DNA from: Photorhabdus caribbeanensis
GTDB lineage: Bacteria > Pseudomonadota > Gammaproteobacteria > Enterobacterales > Enterobacteriaceae
Direction of reading: 5' to 3'
NCBI RefSeq assembly: GCF_018448885.1
Contig: NZ_RCWB01000018.1
Location: 41,555 to 105,554, forward strand
DNA length: 64,000 nt
A model generated the notes under the pieces. It was given only the letters and a program-made list of their open reading frames with translations, was not told where the DNA came from and made no database searches. Below are positions 46,382 through 57,487 of this stretch, in pieces (positions within the stretch are counted from its first letter, which is position 1; each line of letters begins with the position of its first letter). The position numbers and the translations under genes were made by a program.

Positions 46382-47032
46382 TCAAAAATCGGCTTTACAC
46401 TGAAAATGCATTGGTGTTCCATAGACTGGATGTGTGATATATAACTCTTGTGCATGTAATTGCAGGCGAGTTGCCATTGCTCTTGCCTGCTGATGAGCGT
46501 AAAACTGATCTCCCAAAATCGGGTGCTCAAGTGCTAGCATATGTACTCTGAGCTGATGTGAACGGCCGGTTATCGGTGAGAGTTTTACTCTGGTTGCCTC
46601 ATCTTCGTAAGCGAGTACTTCGTATTCAGTCTGAGCTGATTTCCCGGTTTCAAAACACACTTTCTGCTTTGGCCGATTCGGCCAATCGCAAATCAGCGGT
46701 AAATCGACAAGACCCGTTTTTGGTTCCAGACGTCCCCAAACCCGTGCAATATAGGTTTTTTCCGGTTCTCGTTCACGGAACTGGCGTTTCAATTCACGCT
46801 CTGCGTCTTTGGTCAATGCAACTACCATGACGCCGCTGGTTGCCATATCTAGCCGGTGAACAGATTCTGCTGCCGGAAACTGTTGTTGTATCCGCGTCAT
46901 AATACTGTCTTTATGTTCTTCTGCCCGACCGGGAACAGAAAGCAGCCCACTGGGTTTATTGACTACGATGATATGTTGATCCTGATAGAGCACATGTAAC
47001 CAGGGATCGGTAGGAGGGTTATAAGCTTCCAT
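46382..47032 (-). CDS. rluA: 23S rRNA/tRNA pseudouridine synthase RluA
   Basis: RluA makes pseudouridine at position 746 of 23S rRNA and 32 of some tRNAs. The 216-residue enzyme has the catalytic Asp62 in HRLDMATSG, plus INKPSGL-like VNKPSGLLSVPGR and ITGRSHQLRVHM. It is separated by 95 bases from rapA, the same neighbour as in E. coli. Confidence 0.97.
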   Translation of the reverse strand: MEAYNPPTDPWLHVLYQDQHIIVVNKPSGLLSVPGRAEEHKDSIMTRIQQQFPAAESVHRLDMATSGVMVVALTKDAERELKRQFREREPEKTYIARVWGRLEPKTGLVDLPLICDWPNRPKQKVCFETGKSAQTEYEVLAYEDEATRVKLSPITGRSHQLRVHMLALEHPILGDQFYAHQQARAMATRLQLHAQELYITHPVYGTPMHFQCKADF

Positions 47033-47127
47033 TGAGGCTCCGGTAGCTGAATATTAGGGGAGGCTAGGAATAGGGCGCTTAGTAAAGTTTACCCCATTCC
47101 GGTTCAGCCTCCGGGTATTGCTAATAT

Positions 47128-50034
47128 TTACTGATGCGTAACGACAACAAGGCGAATAGCATCCAGACGCCAGCTTGCCTGATTTAAGTTAAGCAGTAAC
47201 TGTTGGCGATTGGATTCAATGGCTTCCAATTCATCATCGCGAATATTTGGATTGACGGCCTTCAATGCTTCCAGGCGGGAAAGTTCAGCAGTGAGATTTT
47301 CATCTGCTTGCTGTTTCGCTTGTTCAATCAGTGATTGAGCCTGAGTCTCTACTAAACCTTCGGCCTGTTGCAAAATAGCGTGAACTTCTTTTTGTACCGC
47401 ATTGACCAGTTTACTTGCAGTATGACGATTCACCGCATTAAGCTGGCGGTTAAAGCTTTCAAACTCCACTTGACCAGCCAGATTATTGCCTTTCAGGTCC
47501 ATCAGTATCCGCAATGGCGTTGGTGGAAGGAAACGGGTCAATTGCAGGTGTTTCGGAGCCTGAGCTTCAACTACGTAGATCAGCTCTACCAGCAGGGTTC
47601 CGACAGGTAACGCTTTATTTTTCAAAAGGGATACCGCACAGCTACCCGTATCACCGGAAAGGATCAGATCCAACCCATTACGAATAATTGGGTGCTCCCA
47701 ACTGATAAATTGGGCATCTTCACGGGACAGTGACTGTTCACGATTAAAAGTGATAGTACAACCATCTTTTGGCAACCCAGGGAAATCAGGGACCAGCATA
47801 TGATCGGATGGCGTCAGCACTATCATATTGTCATTGCGATCTTCCTGATTGATACCAACGATATCAAATAAGTTGAGAGAGAAGTTCACCAGATCAGTAT
47901 CATTGTCATACTCTGAAATTTTTTCTGCCAGCCGCAAACCATGCTCGCCGCCATTGGAATTCATTTCCAGCAGCCGGTCACGGCCTTGCTCCAGTTGCTG
48001 TTTGAGTTGCTCATGTTGCTGGCGACACTGATCAATAAATTCCCCAAATTTTTCCTGGCTATTGGGTTTGGCAAGATAGTTCAGCAGAGTTTCATAATAG
48101 TGATCATAAATAGTACGACCGGTTGGACAGGTATGCTCGAATGCGTCCAAACCTTCGTGATACCAACGAATCAGGACTGCTTGGGCGGTATTTTCCAGAT
48201 AAGGCACACTAATCTGGATATCACGGCTTTGGCCGATACGATCCAGACGTCCAATACGCTGTTCCAGTAAATCTGGATTGAATGGTAAATCAAACATCAC
48301 TAATTGATTAGCGAACTGAAAGTTGCGGCCTTCTGAGCCAATTTCGGAGCACAGTAATACCTGAGCGCCTTCTTCTTCGGAAGCAAAATAAGCTGCGGCG
48401 CGATCACGTTCAACCAGTGATAGACCTTCATGGAAAACAGCACCGCGAATCCCTTCACGCTCACGTAGTACCTGTTCTAATTGCAGAGCGGTGGTTGCTT
48501 TCGCACAAATTACCAGCACTTTTTCATGGCGATTCGCCATCAGAAAACCAAGTAACCACTCTACGCGGGGATCAAAGTGCCACCAGGTAGCATTTTCGCC
48601 TTCAAACTCTTGATAAATTTGTTCTGGGTAGAGCATATCCCATGCGCGTGCTTCCAGCGATTTTTTAGCGCCCATAATATCGGAGACTTTAATAGCGGTC
48701 TGATATTGTGATGGCAGAGGCAACTTTATCTGGTGCAGTTCGCGACGGGGGAAGCCTTTTACGCCATTACGGGTATTACGGAACAGAATACGGCTGGTGC
48801 CATGACGATCCATCAGCATGGAAATCAGTTCACGGCGTGCAGTTTCACTTTCATCACTGTTACTATTGGCGGCTTTCAGCAGAGGCTCAATATCCTGCTC
48901 ACTAATCAACTCACCCATTAGGTTTAATTGATTATTATTAAGCTGTTCACCGGATAATAGCAGTGTGACAGCATCGGCAACTGGACGGTATTTTTGTTGT
49001 TCGTCAATAAAAGCTTGATAATCGTGGAAGCGGTTTGGATCAAGTAGGCGTAGACGAGCAAAATGGCTTTCCTGCCCTAGCTGTTCTGGTGTTGCAGTCA
49101 ATAGCAATACACTGGGGATCTGTTCAGATAACTGTTCGACAACCTGATATTCACGGCTAGGAGCATCCTCGCTCCAGGCCAGATGGTGAGCTTCATCCAC
49201 TACCATCAGATCCCAATGGGCTTCAAGCATATGCTCAAAACGCTGTTTGTTACGGCGGACAAAATCCAGTGAACAGAGTACCAATTGTTCTGTTTCAAAT
49301 GGATTATCACTGTCGTGTCGTGCTTCGGTATAGCGGCTATCGTCAAACAGGGCAAAGCGCAGATTAAAGCGGCGTAGCATTTCTACCAGCCATTGATGTT
49401 GAAGGCTCTCCGGCACAATCACCAGAACACGTTCAGCACGACCGGCCAGCAATTGCTGGTGGATGATCATCCCGGCTTCGATAGTTTTACCCAAACCGAC
49501 TTCATCGGCCAGCAGAACCCTTGGCGCGTAGCGTTTGCCGACTTCATTAGCGATATGAAGTTGATGAGGGATCAGGCTTGCGCGGATACCTCGCAAACCG
49601 CTTTCAGCTAATTTAAATTGCTCGCTTTGATATTTACGGGCGCGAAAACGCAAGGCAAAGCGGTCCATACGGTCAATCTGACCAGCAAACAGGCGATCCT
49701 GTGGTTTGTTGAAGGTAAGTTTACTGTCAAGGAACACTTCGCGCAGACTGATATTTTCTTCCAGAGTATCAAGTCGTGTGCCTGTATAAATCAGCAGGCC
49801 ATTTTCTAGTTGGACTTCATCCACTTTGAGTTGCCAGCCTTCGTGGCTGGTGACAACATCCCCCGAGTTAAACATAACACGGGTAATAGGAGAATCATTG
49901 CGTGCATAGAGGCGGTTTTCGCCGCTGGCAGGAAAGAGCAAAGTGACCATTCGTGCGTCCAGTGCAACAACGGTTCCTAATCCAAGTTCGCTTTCTGTAT
50001 CGCTGATCCAGCGTTGACCGAGGGTAAATGGCAT
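47128..50034 (-). CDS. rapA: RNA polymerase-associated Swi2/Snf2 ATPase RapA
   Basis: RapA (HepA) is a 968-residue ATPase that binds RNA polymerase and helps it recycle after transcription. It has N-terminal Tudor-like domains ([20 protein letters not shown]), helicase motif I ([15 protein letters not shown]), motif II DEAH ([10 protein letters not shown]) and motif VI ([15 protein letters not shown]). It matches E. coli RapA in length. Confidence 0.98.
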   Translation of the reverse strand: MPFTLGQRWISDTESELGLGTVVALDARMVTLLFPASGENRLYARNDSPITRVMFNSGDVVTSHEGWQLKVDEVQLENGLLIYTGTRLDTLEENISLREVFLDSKLTFNKPQDRLFAGQIDRMDRFALRFRARKYQSEQFKLAESGLRGIRASLIPHQLHIANEVGKRYAPRVLLADEVGLGKTIEAGMIIHQQLLAGRAERVLVIVPESLQHQWLVEMLRRFNLRFALFDDSRYTEARHDSDNPFETEQLVLCSLDFVRRNKQRFEHMLEAHWDLMVVDEAHHLAWSEDAPSREYQVVEQLSEQIPSVLLLTATPEQLGQESHFARLRLLDPNRFHDYQAFIDEQQKYRPVADAVTLLLSGEQLNNNQLNLMGELISEQDIEPLLKAANSNSDESETARRELISMLMDRHGTSRILFRNTRNGVKGFPRRELHQIKLPLPSQYQTAIKVSDIMGAKKSLEARAWDMLYPEQIYQEFEGENATWWHFDPRVEWLLGFLMANRHEKVLVICAKATTALQLEQVLREREGIRGAVFHEGLSLVERDRAAAYFASEEEGAQVLLCSEIGSEGRNFQFANQLVMFDLPFNPDLLEQRIGRLDRIGQSRDIQISVPYLENTAQAVLIRWYHEGLDAFEHTCPTGRTIYDHYYETLLNYLAKPNSQEKFGEFIDQCRQQHEQLKQQLEQGRDRLLEMNSNGGEHGLRLAEKISEYDNDTDLVNFSLNLFDIVGINQEDRNDNMIVLTPSDHMLVPDFPGLPKDGCTITFNREQSLSREDAQFISWEHPIIRNGLDLILSGDTGSCAVSLLKNKALPVGTLLVELIYVVEAQAPKHLQLTRFLPPTPLRILMDLKGNNLAGQVEFESFNRQLNAVNRHTASKLVNAVQKEVHAILQQAEGLVETQAQSLIEQAKQQADENLTAELSRLEALKAVNPNIRDDELEAIESNRQQLLLNLNQASWRLDAIRLVVVTHQ

Positions 50035-50213
50035 AAATTTTAACTCAGTTTCTGTTAGATAATGTTATTCATAGGTGGAGGACGACAGCTTTTTATTTGG
50101 TCTAACGGAGATAATGGGCAACAGCAAAACACCCCGTTAATTCCCTTATCACTCGTCAAAGGGGCGATATGTTAATGGAAGCAAAGCCGGTCGTCACCTG
50201 CAAAAAATAGTAA

Positions 50214-52562
50214 TCAGCCAAAAGGCATTACCATCTGTCCGGTGAGTAAAGTTATAAAGTCATCCTGTAAAAACGGCAGGATAGCATCAGCGATAGGCTG
50301 AAGTTGCTTATTGATATAGTGATCATAGTCTGGTGATGAATGCAGATTTTCCAGTGGTTCCGGCCCGGATTGTGTCATGACATAGCTTATCCAACCCCCA
50401 TTTTGGTACTGCAAGGGCCGGTTATGTTGCAGATTGTATTCATCTGCCAGCCTTGCTGCCCTTACATGGGGTGGTACATTGCGCTGATAGTCAGACAACT
50501 TCCGGCCCAACCTTTTACGGTAGATTAGTTTATCATCAAATTTTCCTTTTAGGGTACTGGTAACATAACCACGGATGAACTCTTGATAAGGCTGTTCATG
50601 AAAAATCAATGAATACAGTTGCTTCTGGAAATTTTGCGCCAGAGGCGTCCAGTCAGTGCGTACCGTTTCCAGACCTTTATAGACCATGCGGTCGCCACTC
50701 AGACCGGCATAACGCTTTTTACTGCCTTGTTCAGCCCCACGGATGGTTGGCATCAGAAAACGGCGATAGTGAGTTTCAAATTCCAACTCAAGGGTGCTTT
50801 TAAGCCCAAAATGTTCTTGCAGGTGTTTTTGCCACCATTGGTTAACGAATCGCGCAAGTTCTTTGCCGATACTGAGAGCCAATTCTTCTTCATGCGCCTG
50901 TTTCAGCCAAATAAAGATAGAATCTGTATCACCGTAGATAACTTGATAGTTTTGAGATTCAATCAGCTTTCTGGTCTGGAGCATAATTTCGTGGCCGCGC
51001 ATAGTAATGGAAGAAGTCAGGCGCGGGTCGAAGAAACGACAGCCCTCCGCCCCAAGAACACCGTAAAAAGCGTTCATGATGATCTTCAATGCTTGTGACA
51101 ATGGGGCGTTATGCTGTTTTTTTGCTGCGTCACGTTCATGCCAGATTTGCGTCACGATATCAGGCAGACAGTGCTGAGTACGGGAAAAGAAGGCATTGCG
51201 AAAACCGGGAACCGCATGCTCGCTGTCCGGCTGTGCCAGACCTTCCACCATACCGACAGGATCGATAAGAAAAGTGCGGATAATCGAGGGATACAGACTT
51301 TTATAATCCAACACTAGCACTGAATCATACAAGCCGGGGCGAGAATCCATCACGAAACCACCGGGGCTGTTATCTTCAGGCTTCCCGCCTGGATTTGGGG
51401 CGACATAACCGATGCGGTGCATTTTTGGCATGTAAAGATGGGTGAAAGCGGTGACTGAACCGCCACTGCGATCTACGGCGAGACCGGTAACTGTTGCCCT
51501 TTCCAACAGGAACTTCATTAAGTGGGTTTTATCGAAAATCTGGTTTACCAGAATACAGTCTTGCAGATTATATTGTGCCAGTGCGGGCTTATCTTGCTGG
51601 AAACGGCGGTCAATCTCATCCATACGCTGATAGGGTGTATCAATGGCTTTGCCTTCGCCCAATAGCTCTTGCGAGACATATTCCAGACTGAAAGAAGGAA
51701 AATTCCAGGTAGCGGTTTTCAGTGCTTCAATACCATCAATAATCAACCGACCGGCCGTAGAAGCGAAAAAGTGCCCCGGTTTAAAGCCGTGCTCCCGCCA
51801 CTCCAGTAACCCTCCAGCCCGTCCAAATTTCAGTGGAACACCATAGCGTTCAGCATGTTTTTGTAAAATCCGCAGATCGAACTGAATCAGGTTCCAGCCA
51901 ATAATGGCGTCAGGGTCATATTTTTCCAGCCATTCGTTGAGTCTTTCCAGCATTTGCGGACGACTTGCTACATATTCCAAATCAAAATTTACCGGGTGCT
52001 CATTACTGTTAGCAGGGCCAAGCATAAATACTTTTTGCTGATCACATCCTGCTAATCCAATGGAATAGAGTTCTCCATGCCTGCTGGTTTCAATATCCAG
52101 GGATACCCATTTCAATGTTGGGCGATAAGCTGGGTTAGGCTTCATCTGATAGCTACCATTAGGCGCCTGACTGAACCAGATGGGAGCAGTGATAAAACGT
52201 TCCATCATAAACCTGTCTGGTGGACGGATATCTGCTTCATAAACTTGAATTTCCTGTTGCTGTAGCACTTTCTCAATCCGTTGTAATTGGCGATATTGCC
52301 GGCAATAAAGCGCGGCAACAGGCTGGCGATTGAAATCTTTCAATGACAGTGGGCGGAGATGGTAGTTGCGCTCTTGCGCCAGAATTTTTTCCACCTGCGG
52401 CATATTAGCTTGCAAGATAAAAGCAACAGCTTGTTGGTGAAGAATTTTTATATGACGTGGCCCCTGATCTGTCGCCAGCCAGTATTCCACCTCAATACCC
52501 GAGGGAGTATCCCGCCAATGGCGTGTCAGTATAAAACCTTGTTCAGCATGATTCTGTTGCAT
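50214..52562 (-). CDS. polB: DNA polymerase II
   Basis: The 782-residue family B polymerase takes part in translesion synthesis and replication restart. The 3'-5' exonuclease motif is [12 protein letters not shown]; polymerase motifs A ([13 protein letters not shown]), B ([12 protein letters not shown]) and C (YGDTDSIF) are intact. It is encoded by an SOS gene in E. coli. The gene ends 180 bases before rapA. Confidence 0.98.
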   Translation of the reverse strand: MQQNHAEQGFILTRHWRDTPSGIEVEYWLATDQGPRHIKILHQQAVAFILQANMPQVEKILAQERNYHLRPLSLKDFNRQPVAALYCRQYRQLQRIEKVLQQQEIQVYEADIRPPDRFMMERFITAPIWFSQAPNGSYQMKPNPAYRPTLKWVSLDIETSRHGELYSIGLAGCDQQKVFMLGPANSNEHPVNFDLEYVASRPQMLERLNEWLEKYDPDAIIGWNLIQFDLRILQKHAERYGVPLKFGRAGGLLEWREHGFKPGHFFASTAGRLIIDGIEALKTATWNFPSFSLEYVSQELLGEGKAIDTPYQRMDEIDRRFQQDKPALAQYNLQDCILVNQIFDKTHLMKFLLERATVTGLAVDRSGGSVTAFTHLYMPKMHRIGYVAPNPGGKPEDNSPGGFVMDSRPGLYDSVLVLDYKSLYPSIIRTFLIDPVGMVEGLAQPDSEHAVPGFRNAFFSRTQHCLPDIVTQIWHERDAAKKQHNAPLSQALKIIMNAFYGVLGAEGCRFFDPRLTSSITMRGHEIMLQTRKLIESQNYQVIYGDTDSIFIWLKQAHEEELALSIGKELARFVNQWWQKHLQEHFGLKSTLELEFETHYRRFLMPTIRGAEQGSKKRYAGLSGDRMVYKGLETVRTDWTPLAQNFQKQLYSLIFHEQPYQEFIRGYVTSTLKGKFDDKLIYRKRLGRKLSDYQRNVPPHVRAARLADEYNLQHNRPLQYQNGGWISYVMTQSGPEPLENLHSSPDYDHYINKQLQPIADAILPFLQDDFITLLTGQMVMPFG

Positions 52563-52616
52563 ATAGAGGCAGGCGCTTATATTTGTTGAAAATAACTACA
52601 ATTATAGCATTGAGTC

Positions 52617-52632
52617 ATGGTTATTTATACAG
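52617..52632 (-). promoter_or_regulatory. Degenerate LexA-box candidate for polB
   Basis: On the minus strand CTGTATAAATAACCAT lies 55 bases before the polB start. The left half matches the LexA consensus, the right half has CAT instead of CAG. E. coli polB carries a similar CTGTATAAA box, so it is plausible but weak. Confidence 0.4.
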
Positions 52633-52916
52633 TTGCCTAATCTCACTATATTGTGATGTGGTGCATAAATGATAATCGAAACATTGCCGAAACTATCTCT
52701 TTATTGCAAAGAATAGAAAATAAAATAATTTTAAGTGAGATAGGCAGATATTATTGAATATATCTATAAGAATATAGTCGTAGAAAACGTATTTCATTCG
52801 TTATTGGCATTGCTATAATAATATTATCTGGCTTTATTCTTAAGTGTGTTTATATAATTCAATACTACCAATAATTAAAGTTACAGTAATGATGGATAAT
52901 AACGTATTCCATGTGA

Positions 52917-53043
52917 TATACCCGTTATCTTCCAAGTTTCCTCTTTGTTGGCTGCACTCGCTCACCCCGGTCACATAGTTATCTATGCTCCCGGGGATTC
53001 ACTCCCTTGCCGTCGCGATGCATCTTGAAATCCATAGGGTATA
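52917..53043. repeat. ERIC repeat (copy 2, 127 bp)
   Basis: It has the same ends (TATACCC/GGGTATA), orientation and core as the copy at 10421, with a few substitutions. It lies in the gap between polB and the Hcp cassette. Confidence 0.9.
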
Positions 53044-53455
53044 ATAGATACCATTGCCTCATAATTACCACCCATTTGTCTGGCTAATATATAATAATTT
53101 CCGGCACAAGGTACGGCGGAATATAGAATAGCAATATTCGCAGGCACGTCTGACGAACCTAAATATTTAATACTCTAAATAACTATTTATTTAAATTGTT
53201 AAAAATCATGGTTATTAAAATATGGTTATTATTAGTAGAAAAAATTGTTTGAGAATATTTAGATTTTATCTGATGAGTAACCCATCCGGTAACGTTCGAG
53301 AGAGCGGCTGGCTTTATGGGTAGGAATAATAAAGTATTCCATTTTACAAAAATTCGCCAGAGATGAGTTATGGATGATAATCTACTATGGATAATTGCTA
53401 TTGAGATAGATTTTTATATTTCATAACTTAACCAGAGCTATTTTTCTTATCTTAT

Positions 53456-53785
53456 CTAGCAATAAAACATAAATCTAACGTAGTAAGTATAGAACCAATA
53501 AAGAATAAAAATGGAGGCAAAAATAAAATAGCTTATTGATCTAATTTTATTGTTTTTAAATAAAACATATGACTTGTAAAAACAGGCTATATAAAAAGGA
53601 CTAAGTGGGATTAATATAAATATGGAAGTGATTATATCAATGCCTCCATCTTCATATTGCCATATATCACAATCAATTGAGTTGAAGTCAAAAAAGTCTG
53701 TAACCCTAGGAAAAGCGAATGAGTTAATTAATCCAAAGGATAAAAAACTTAACATAAAAAATGTAAATATATCTGATATTTTCAT
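53456..53785 (-). CDS. Small membrane protein, putative immunity protein of the Hcp cassette
   Basis: The 109-residue product has an N-terminal hydrophobic segment (FTFFMLSFLSFGLINSFAF), a short acidic Cys/Trp-containing loop and two more hydrophobic segments (IITSIFILIPLSPFYIACF and ISYFIFASIFILYWFYTYY). I do not recognise the family. It starts three bases after the lysozyme-like gene stop, in the same operon as hcp. That position is typical of immunity genes, and an inner-membrane/periplasmic location would suit protection against a wall-degrading effector. Function is inferred from context. The gene is very AT-rich. Confidence 0.65.
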   Translation of the reverse strand: MKISDIFTFFMLSFLSFGLINSFAFPRVTDFFDFNSIDCDIWQYEDGGIDIITSIFILIPLSPFYIACFYKSYVLFKNNKIRSISYFIFASIFILYWFYTYYVRFMFYC

Positions 53786-53788
53786 TTT

Positions 53789-54529
53789 TTATCCTTTAAG
53801 TAAATTATCTAAATAATCTAGCCGCTTATATATACTTACTCCGTAAGAAATCCATTTTTTTTCATCAGTAGTGCTTAATTCTGGCGGAGTGTTCATTATT
53901 CTTATGAAATCTCCCTTTTTTCTTGTTATACCACGGTTATATCTAGAACCAGCCATGATATATTGTTCTTTTGTTAAGTTCTTGGTATCTGCATTAGGAT
54001 AATCATAGAGAATTAAATCTCTTAAATGACGAGCAACCATTTTAATATTAAATTCATCAATTTGAAGGCAAGTTGCAATTTCTAACTGGTCTGTTGTTGT
54101 TAATGTATTTGAGTCGAAACCCATCATATCTGCTACATGTCTTATCTGTATTGCAACTATACCCGTAGAAGTTTCATTTGAGCCTTTTGAGCGAGTTTTA
54201 TCAAGATTAAAAGCCTGTTCACGCCATTGCCTCATTGTAATAGTGTTTAACTTCCACATATCTGGTTTACCGCCCGCTTCTATTCTGGCAACACCAGCCA
54301 AAAGATTTGGTGGGATTTGTTCTATATGGGCATATTTTAAAATTAGGTTTCTGTTATATTTCACATATGCATCTTTATAACCATCCAGATAATTTACTGA
54401 GCCTGGAATAAATTGATTAAGAAGATAAATTGAAGCATCTATTTCATCCCATCTCCTAAAAGATGGCCTGGAATTTGGGTTATATGTACAAAAATTATTA
54501 CTTAATACCCTGTCACGCAATTGATTCAT
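53789..54529 (-). CDS. Lysozyme-like protein, putative T6SS peptidoglycan-degrading effector
   Basis: The 246-residue protein resembles a lytic transglycosylase fold in residues 70-205: IPPNLLAGVARIEAGGKP with candidate catalytic Glu84, then STGIVAIQIRHVADMMG (matching the S-x-G-x-x-Q-x-x segment), and MAGSRYNRG (matching the AYNAG segment). There is no signal peptide, so export by another route is needed. Two bases upstream ends an hcp gene, and a small membrane protein gene follows. Hcp-linked cargo of this kind is a known way to load type VI effectors. The enzyme class is inferred from motifs; amidase or muramidase activity is possible. Confidence 0.65.
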   Translation of the reverse strand: MNQLRDRVLSNNFCTYNPNSRPSFRRWDEIDASIYLLNQFIPGSVNYLDGYKDAYVKYNRNLILKYAHIEQIPPNLLAGVARIEAGGKPDMWKLNTITMRQWREQAFNLDKTRSKGSNETSTGIVAIQIRHVADMMGFDSNTLTTTDQLEIATCLQIDEFNIKMVARHLRDLILYDYPNADTKNLTKEQYIMAGSRYNRGITRKKGDFIRIMNTPPELSTTDEKKWISYGVSIYKRLDYLDNLLKG

Positions 54530-54531
54530 TC

Positions 54532-55011
54532 TTAATAAACCTCATCATCTCTGATGCTATAAGCAGAAGTACCAGCAATGTGATGACTCCACGTTATATT
54601 TTGATAAATGACAGAGATACTCTCTTCTGGTTGATTTTCTGCATGAGTTAAAGAGTGGGGGTAATTAGTATTAAAAGCATTTATTTTTGCTTTTGTTAAT
54701 TCTATTGAATAAAACTTTTCTTGAGCACCTTCTGATGAAGTTCTATAAAAATCTAACAGGATATGAAGTTCTTCGTTGTTTGAAATTGCCAGTCCAAGTA
54801 AAGGAGAGGATTTATCGATGGGTTTTATGATATTAAAAGGATGATGGCTTACGTGTTGTACTCGCGTTAAAGAATGGGTAGCGGAGTAAACTAGTATTTG
54901 ATCCCGGTGGTTCTCTTGATATTTATTACCAATAGAATCAAAAGTAGAACAGCCTGCTGAAATTAACCCTTGGTTCTTTCCTTTTATGGTCGCATAAATC
55001 AAATTAGACAT
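54532..55011 (-). CDS. hcp: Type VI secretion tube protein Hcp
   Basis: The 159-residue protein begins SNLIYATIKGKNQGLISAGC and contains STFDSIGNKYQ, KPIDKSSPLLG and the C-terminal ITWSHHIAGTSAYSIRDDEVY. These are hallmarks of the enterobacterial Hcp family. Hcp hexamers stack into the inner tube of the secretion system and can carry effectors in their lumen. AAAGGATT precedes the ATG. No structural T6SS genes (tss, clpV, vgrG) are in the window, so this is an orphan hcp locus serving an apparatus elsewhere. Confidence 0.9.
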   Translation of the reverse strand: MSNLIYATIKGKNQGLISAGCSTFDSIGNKYQENHRDQILVYSATHSLTRVQHVSHHPFNIIKPIDKSSPLLGLAISNNEELHILLDFYRTSSEGAQEKFYSIELTKAKINAFNTNYPHSLTHAENQPEESISVIYQNITWSHHIAGTSAYSIRDDEVY

Positions 55012-55182
55012 TATTAAATCCTTTATGAAAAATTAATACATAAAAAATACTTATAACAAAAAAAGATTTATATTGCCCAGTTTTATTTTTAAAATATAGA
55101 CTTTGGTCACAGAAGGAAATAATCTAAATACTAAGCTATATCCTGTTCCCGTTTATTCTGATAGCGATGACATTGATAACGC

Positions 55183-55890
55183 CTAAATGGAAGCGACCTT
55201 CTTTCCCAAAATAGCTGCTTCAGGAACAGTGCCGGCAACCAGTGTATTTGTTAAGCCGTCATAATGGATATTGCCATCAACGATTAATAAAGCGCGATCA
55301 GCTATACGAGCGGCATCATCCAGATTATGGGAAACCATCAGTAATGTAAGCTGGCGTTCGTGGCAAATTTGTTCCAGTAATACCAGCATTTCATTACGCA
55401 GTGCCGGATCTAGGGCAGAAAATGGCTCGTCAAGTAATAAAATTGGCTGTTGGCGTACTAGGCAACGGGCTAATGCTGCCCGCTGCCGTTGTCCACCAGA
55501 AAGTTGAGCTGGCAGACGGGTCAGGCAATTTTCCAACGAAACTTGAGAGACTATTTGCTGTAATATCTGTTTCTGCGTGCTATTAAGGTGTAATCCGGGG
55601 TGTAAGCCTAGCCCAATATTTTGCTCAATTGTCAAATGAGAGAAGAGATTATTTTCTTGAAACAACATGGAGACTGGGCGTTGAGCAGGTGACGTGCTGG
55701 TATGATTTTTCCCATTCAGCCATAGGGAACCTCGTTCTGCTGTTTGAAAACCGGCGATCAGGCTTAGGAGTGTACTTTTACCCGCCCCGCTAGGGCCTAG
55801 GATTGCGATACGTTCTCCGGCTTTAATTTGCAAGTCAAAGCGCATCACCAGATGTTCATAGCGGTAAGTCAGATTTTCAAGTTTAAGCAT
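55183..55890 (-). CDS. thiQ: Thiamine ABC transporter, ATP-binding protein
   Basis: ThiQ powers uptake of thiamine and TPP. From 55890 ([14 protein letters not shown]) it is 235 residues, with Walker [10 protein letters not shown], signature [15 protein letters not shown] and Walker [13 protein letters not shown]. The frame runs further upstream inside thiP, but homology fixes the start. It overlaps the thiP end by eight bases. Confidence 0.97.
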   Translation of the reverse strand: MLKLENLTYRYEHLVMRFDLQIKAGERIAILGPSGAGKSTLLSLIAGFQTAERGSLWLNGKNHTSTSPAQRPVSMLFQENNLFSHLTIEQNIGLGLHPGLHLNSTQKQILQQIVSQVSLENCLTRLPAQLSGGQRQRAALARCLVRQQPILLLDEPFSALDPALRNEMLVLLEQICHERQLTLLMVSHNLDDAARIADRALLIVDGNIHYDGLTNTLVAGTVPEAAILGKKVASI

Positions 55891-57487
55891 TACGTGGTCT
55901 CGGTAAGCGTTCAAGTAAACTAAACAGCATAAAACATAACAATAACAGCAATAAAGCAGTGATCGCGCCATCCTGACTCCGGTAAGCCCCGATTTGCTGG
56001 TAGAGATAGAAAGGCAGAGTACGGAAATCTTCATTGCCAAATAGCGCGACAACGCCAAAATCTCCAATAGAGAGAACACACGCAAAGGCCAGCGCTTGTG
56101 CCAGCGGAACTTTCAGTGCTTTTAGTTCAATCCAGCGCAGTCGGTTAATACCTTGAATATTCAGGGAGCGACACAGTGGATTATAGCGGGCCGCCAGATC
56201 CTTCATTGGATTATCCAGAACTTTCAGGGCATAGGGAATTGCCATCAGTGCGTTGGTTAAAATCACCAGACCATAGGGTGAACGGGGCAGGCCGACGGTA
56301 TCATTGAGCAACAGAAAGAATCCTGTTGCCAATACAATGCCCGGCATAGAAAGGATTAGCAAACCACTCATTTCTATTGCTTGTCCCCAATGAGGGAAAT
56401 GACGCAGGTACAGCTCACGGCTGCTCCACAGCAGCATCATAGTGAATAAAACACATAATAACCCTGCCCCTAAAGCAATCACTACTGAGGTGATACATGC
56501 TTGCCACAATGCAGGCTGGCGCAATACATTAAGCAACCCGCTGTTCAGGCCATCCACGATAACCGCCAATAGTGGCGGTACGAGTAGTAATAATGCAGCG
56601 ATAATTAACAGGCTGTCACAGATTTTTCTCAACAAAGTATCCTGTGGATTACGCCATTGTTGTTGGTTGCTGTAGCCGACAGATAGGGCACTGTTAAGCT
56701 TCTGGCTGAGGAGCACAAGGCCAAGGCAGCAGATAATCTGAATCAACGCCAATAACGCGGCACGGTTGAGATCATAGTCATAGCTTAACGCCTGATAGAT
56801 TGCCAGTTCGACAGTTGTTGCAGCAGGTCCGCCACCTAACGCCAGCACGGTAGCAAAACTGGCGAAACAGAGCATAAAAATCAGTGCGCCAGTGGGCAGG
56901 ATCTGGCGGCGCAGATAAGGCCATTCAACAAAACGGAAATGTTGCCATTCATTCATACCTAGCTGCGCCGCTAATTGCCGCTGTTCCACCGCGATGTTTT
57001 CCAGTGATTGCAGTAAAAGCCGTGTTGCTAGCGGCATATTAAAGAAGATATGCGCCAGCAAAATTCCTGGTAAACCATAAGGGGTGAAATGGTAATCGAT
57101 GCCGATCCATTCACAGAACTGAGCCAGCCAGCCGGCTCTGCCATAAACCGTCAGAATGCCGAATAGCGCGACTAATACAGGCAAAACCAGTGTCATAGCA
57201 CACAGGCGGAGAAATAGAGTTCGGCCTGGAAAATGACGGCGATAGAGTGCCCTGGAAAGAACAATCGCCGGGATAACAGAAAACAGCGCCGATAAAAAAG
57301 CCTGCCAGAATGTAAAACCCACTACATGCCACAGATAGCTATCTTCTGCCAGTAGAGACCAATTACGTTCAGGTGCATTAAACCAAAGCGCACCGAACGC
57401 TAGTAAGGCGACCAATAGTAAAAGACCGGAGGCAATGACCCCCGGTAACAGCCATCCGGCCATCAGCGGCTGACAGCGCTTTGCCAT
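55883..57487 (-). CDS. thiP: Thiamine ABC transporter, permease
   Basis: ThiP is an inner-membrane permease of about 534 residues with two fused permease halves and about twelve membrane segments. It closely follows E. coli ThiP ([20 protein letters not shown] and [20 protein letters not shown]). I choose 57487 (MAKRCQPL) over 57499. It overlaps the thiB end by 25 bases. Confidence 0.97.
   Translation of the reverse strand: MAKRCQPLMAGWLLPGVIASGLLLLVALLAFGALWFNAPERNWSLLAEDSYLWHVVGFTFWQAFLSALFSVIPAIVLSRALYRRHFPGRTLFLRLCAMTLVLPVLVALFGILTVYGRAGWLAQFCEWIGIDYHFTPYGLPGILLAHIFFNMPLATRLLLQSLENIAVEQRQLAAQLGMNEWQHFRFVEWPYLRRQILPTGALIFMLCFASFATVLALGGGPAATTVELAIYQALSYDYDLNRAALLALIQIICCLGLVLLSQKLNSALSVGYSNQQQWRNPQDTLLRKICDSLLIIAALLLLVPPLLAVIVDGLNSGLLNVLRQPALWQACITSVVIALGAGLLCVLFTMMLLWSSRELYLRHFPHWGQAIEMSGLLILSMPGIVLATGFFLLLNDTVGLPRSPYGLVILTNALMAIPYALKVLDNPMKDLAARYNPLCRSLNIQGINRLRWIELKALKVPLAQALAFACVLSIGDFGVVALFGNEDFRTLPFYLYQQIGAYRSQDGAITALLLLLLCFMLFSLLERLPRPRNA

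Larger units (their letters stand above)
52563..53455. other. Long AT-rich non-coding stretch upstream of polB
   Basis: About 890 bases separate polB from the Hcp cassette. They contain an ERIC repeat (52917-53043) and no credible gene. Near polB, the minus strand has CTG-N10-CAT (52617-52632), a one-mismatch version of the LexA box CTG-N10-CAG that would fit SOS control of polB. E. coli has the araBAD/araC region at this side of polB. Confidence 0.5.

Noticed and set aside
50619..51098. 159-codon frame antisense to polB
   Set aside because: It overlaps catalytic motifs of polB on the opposite strand and has no domain of its own.
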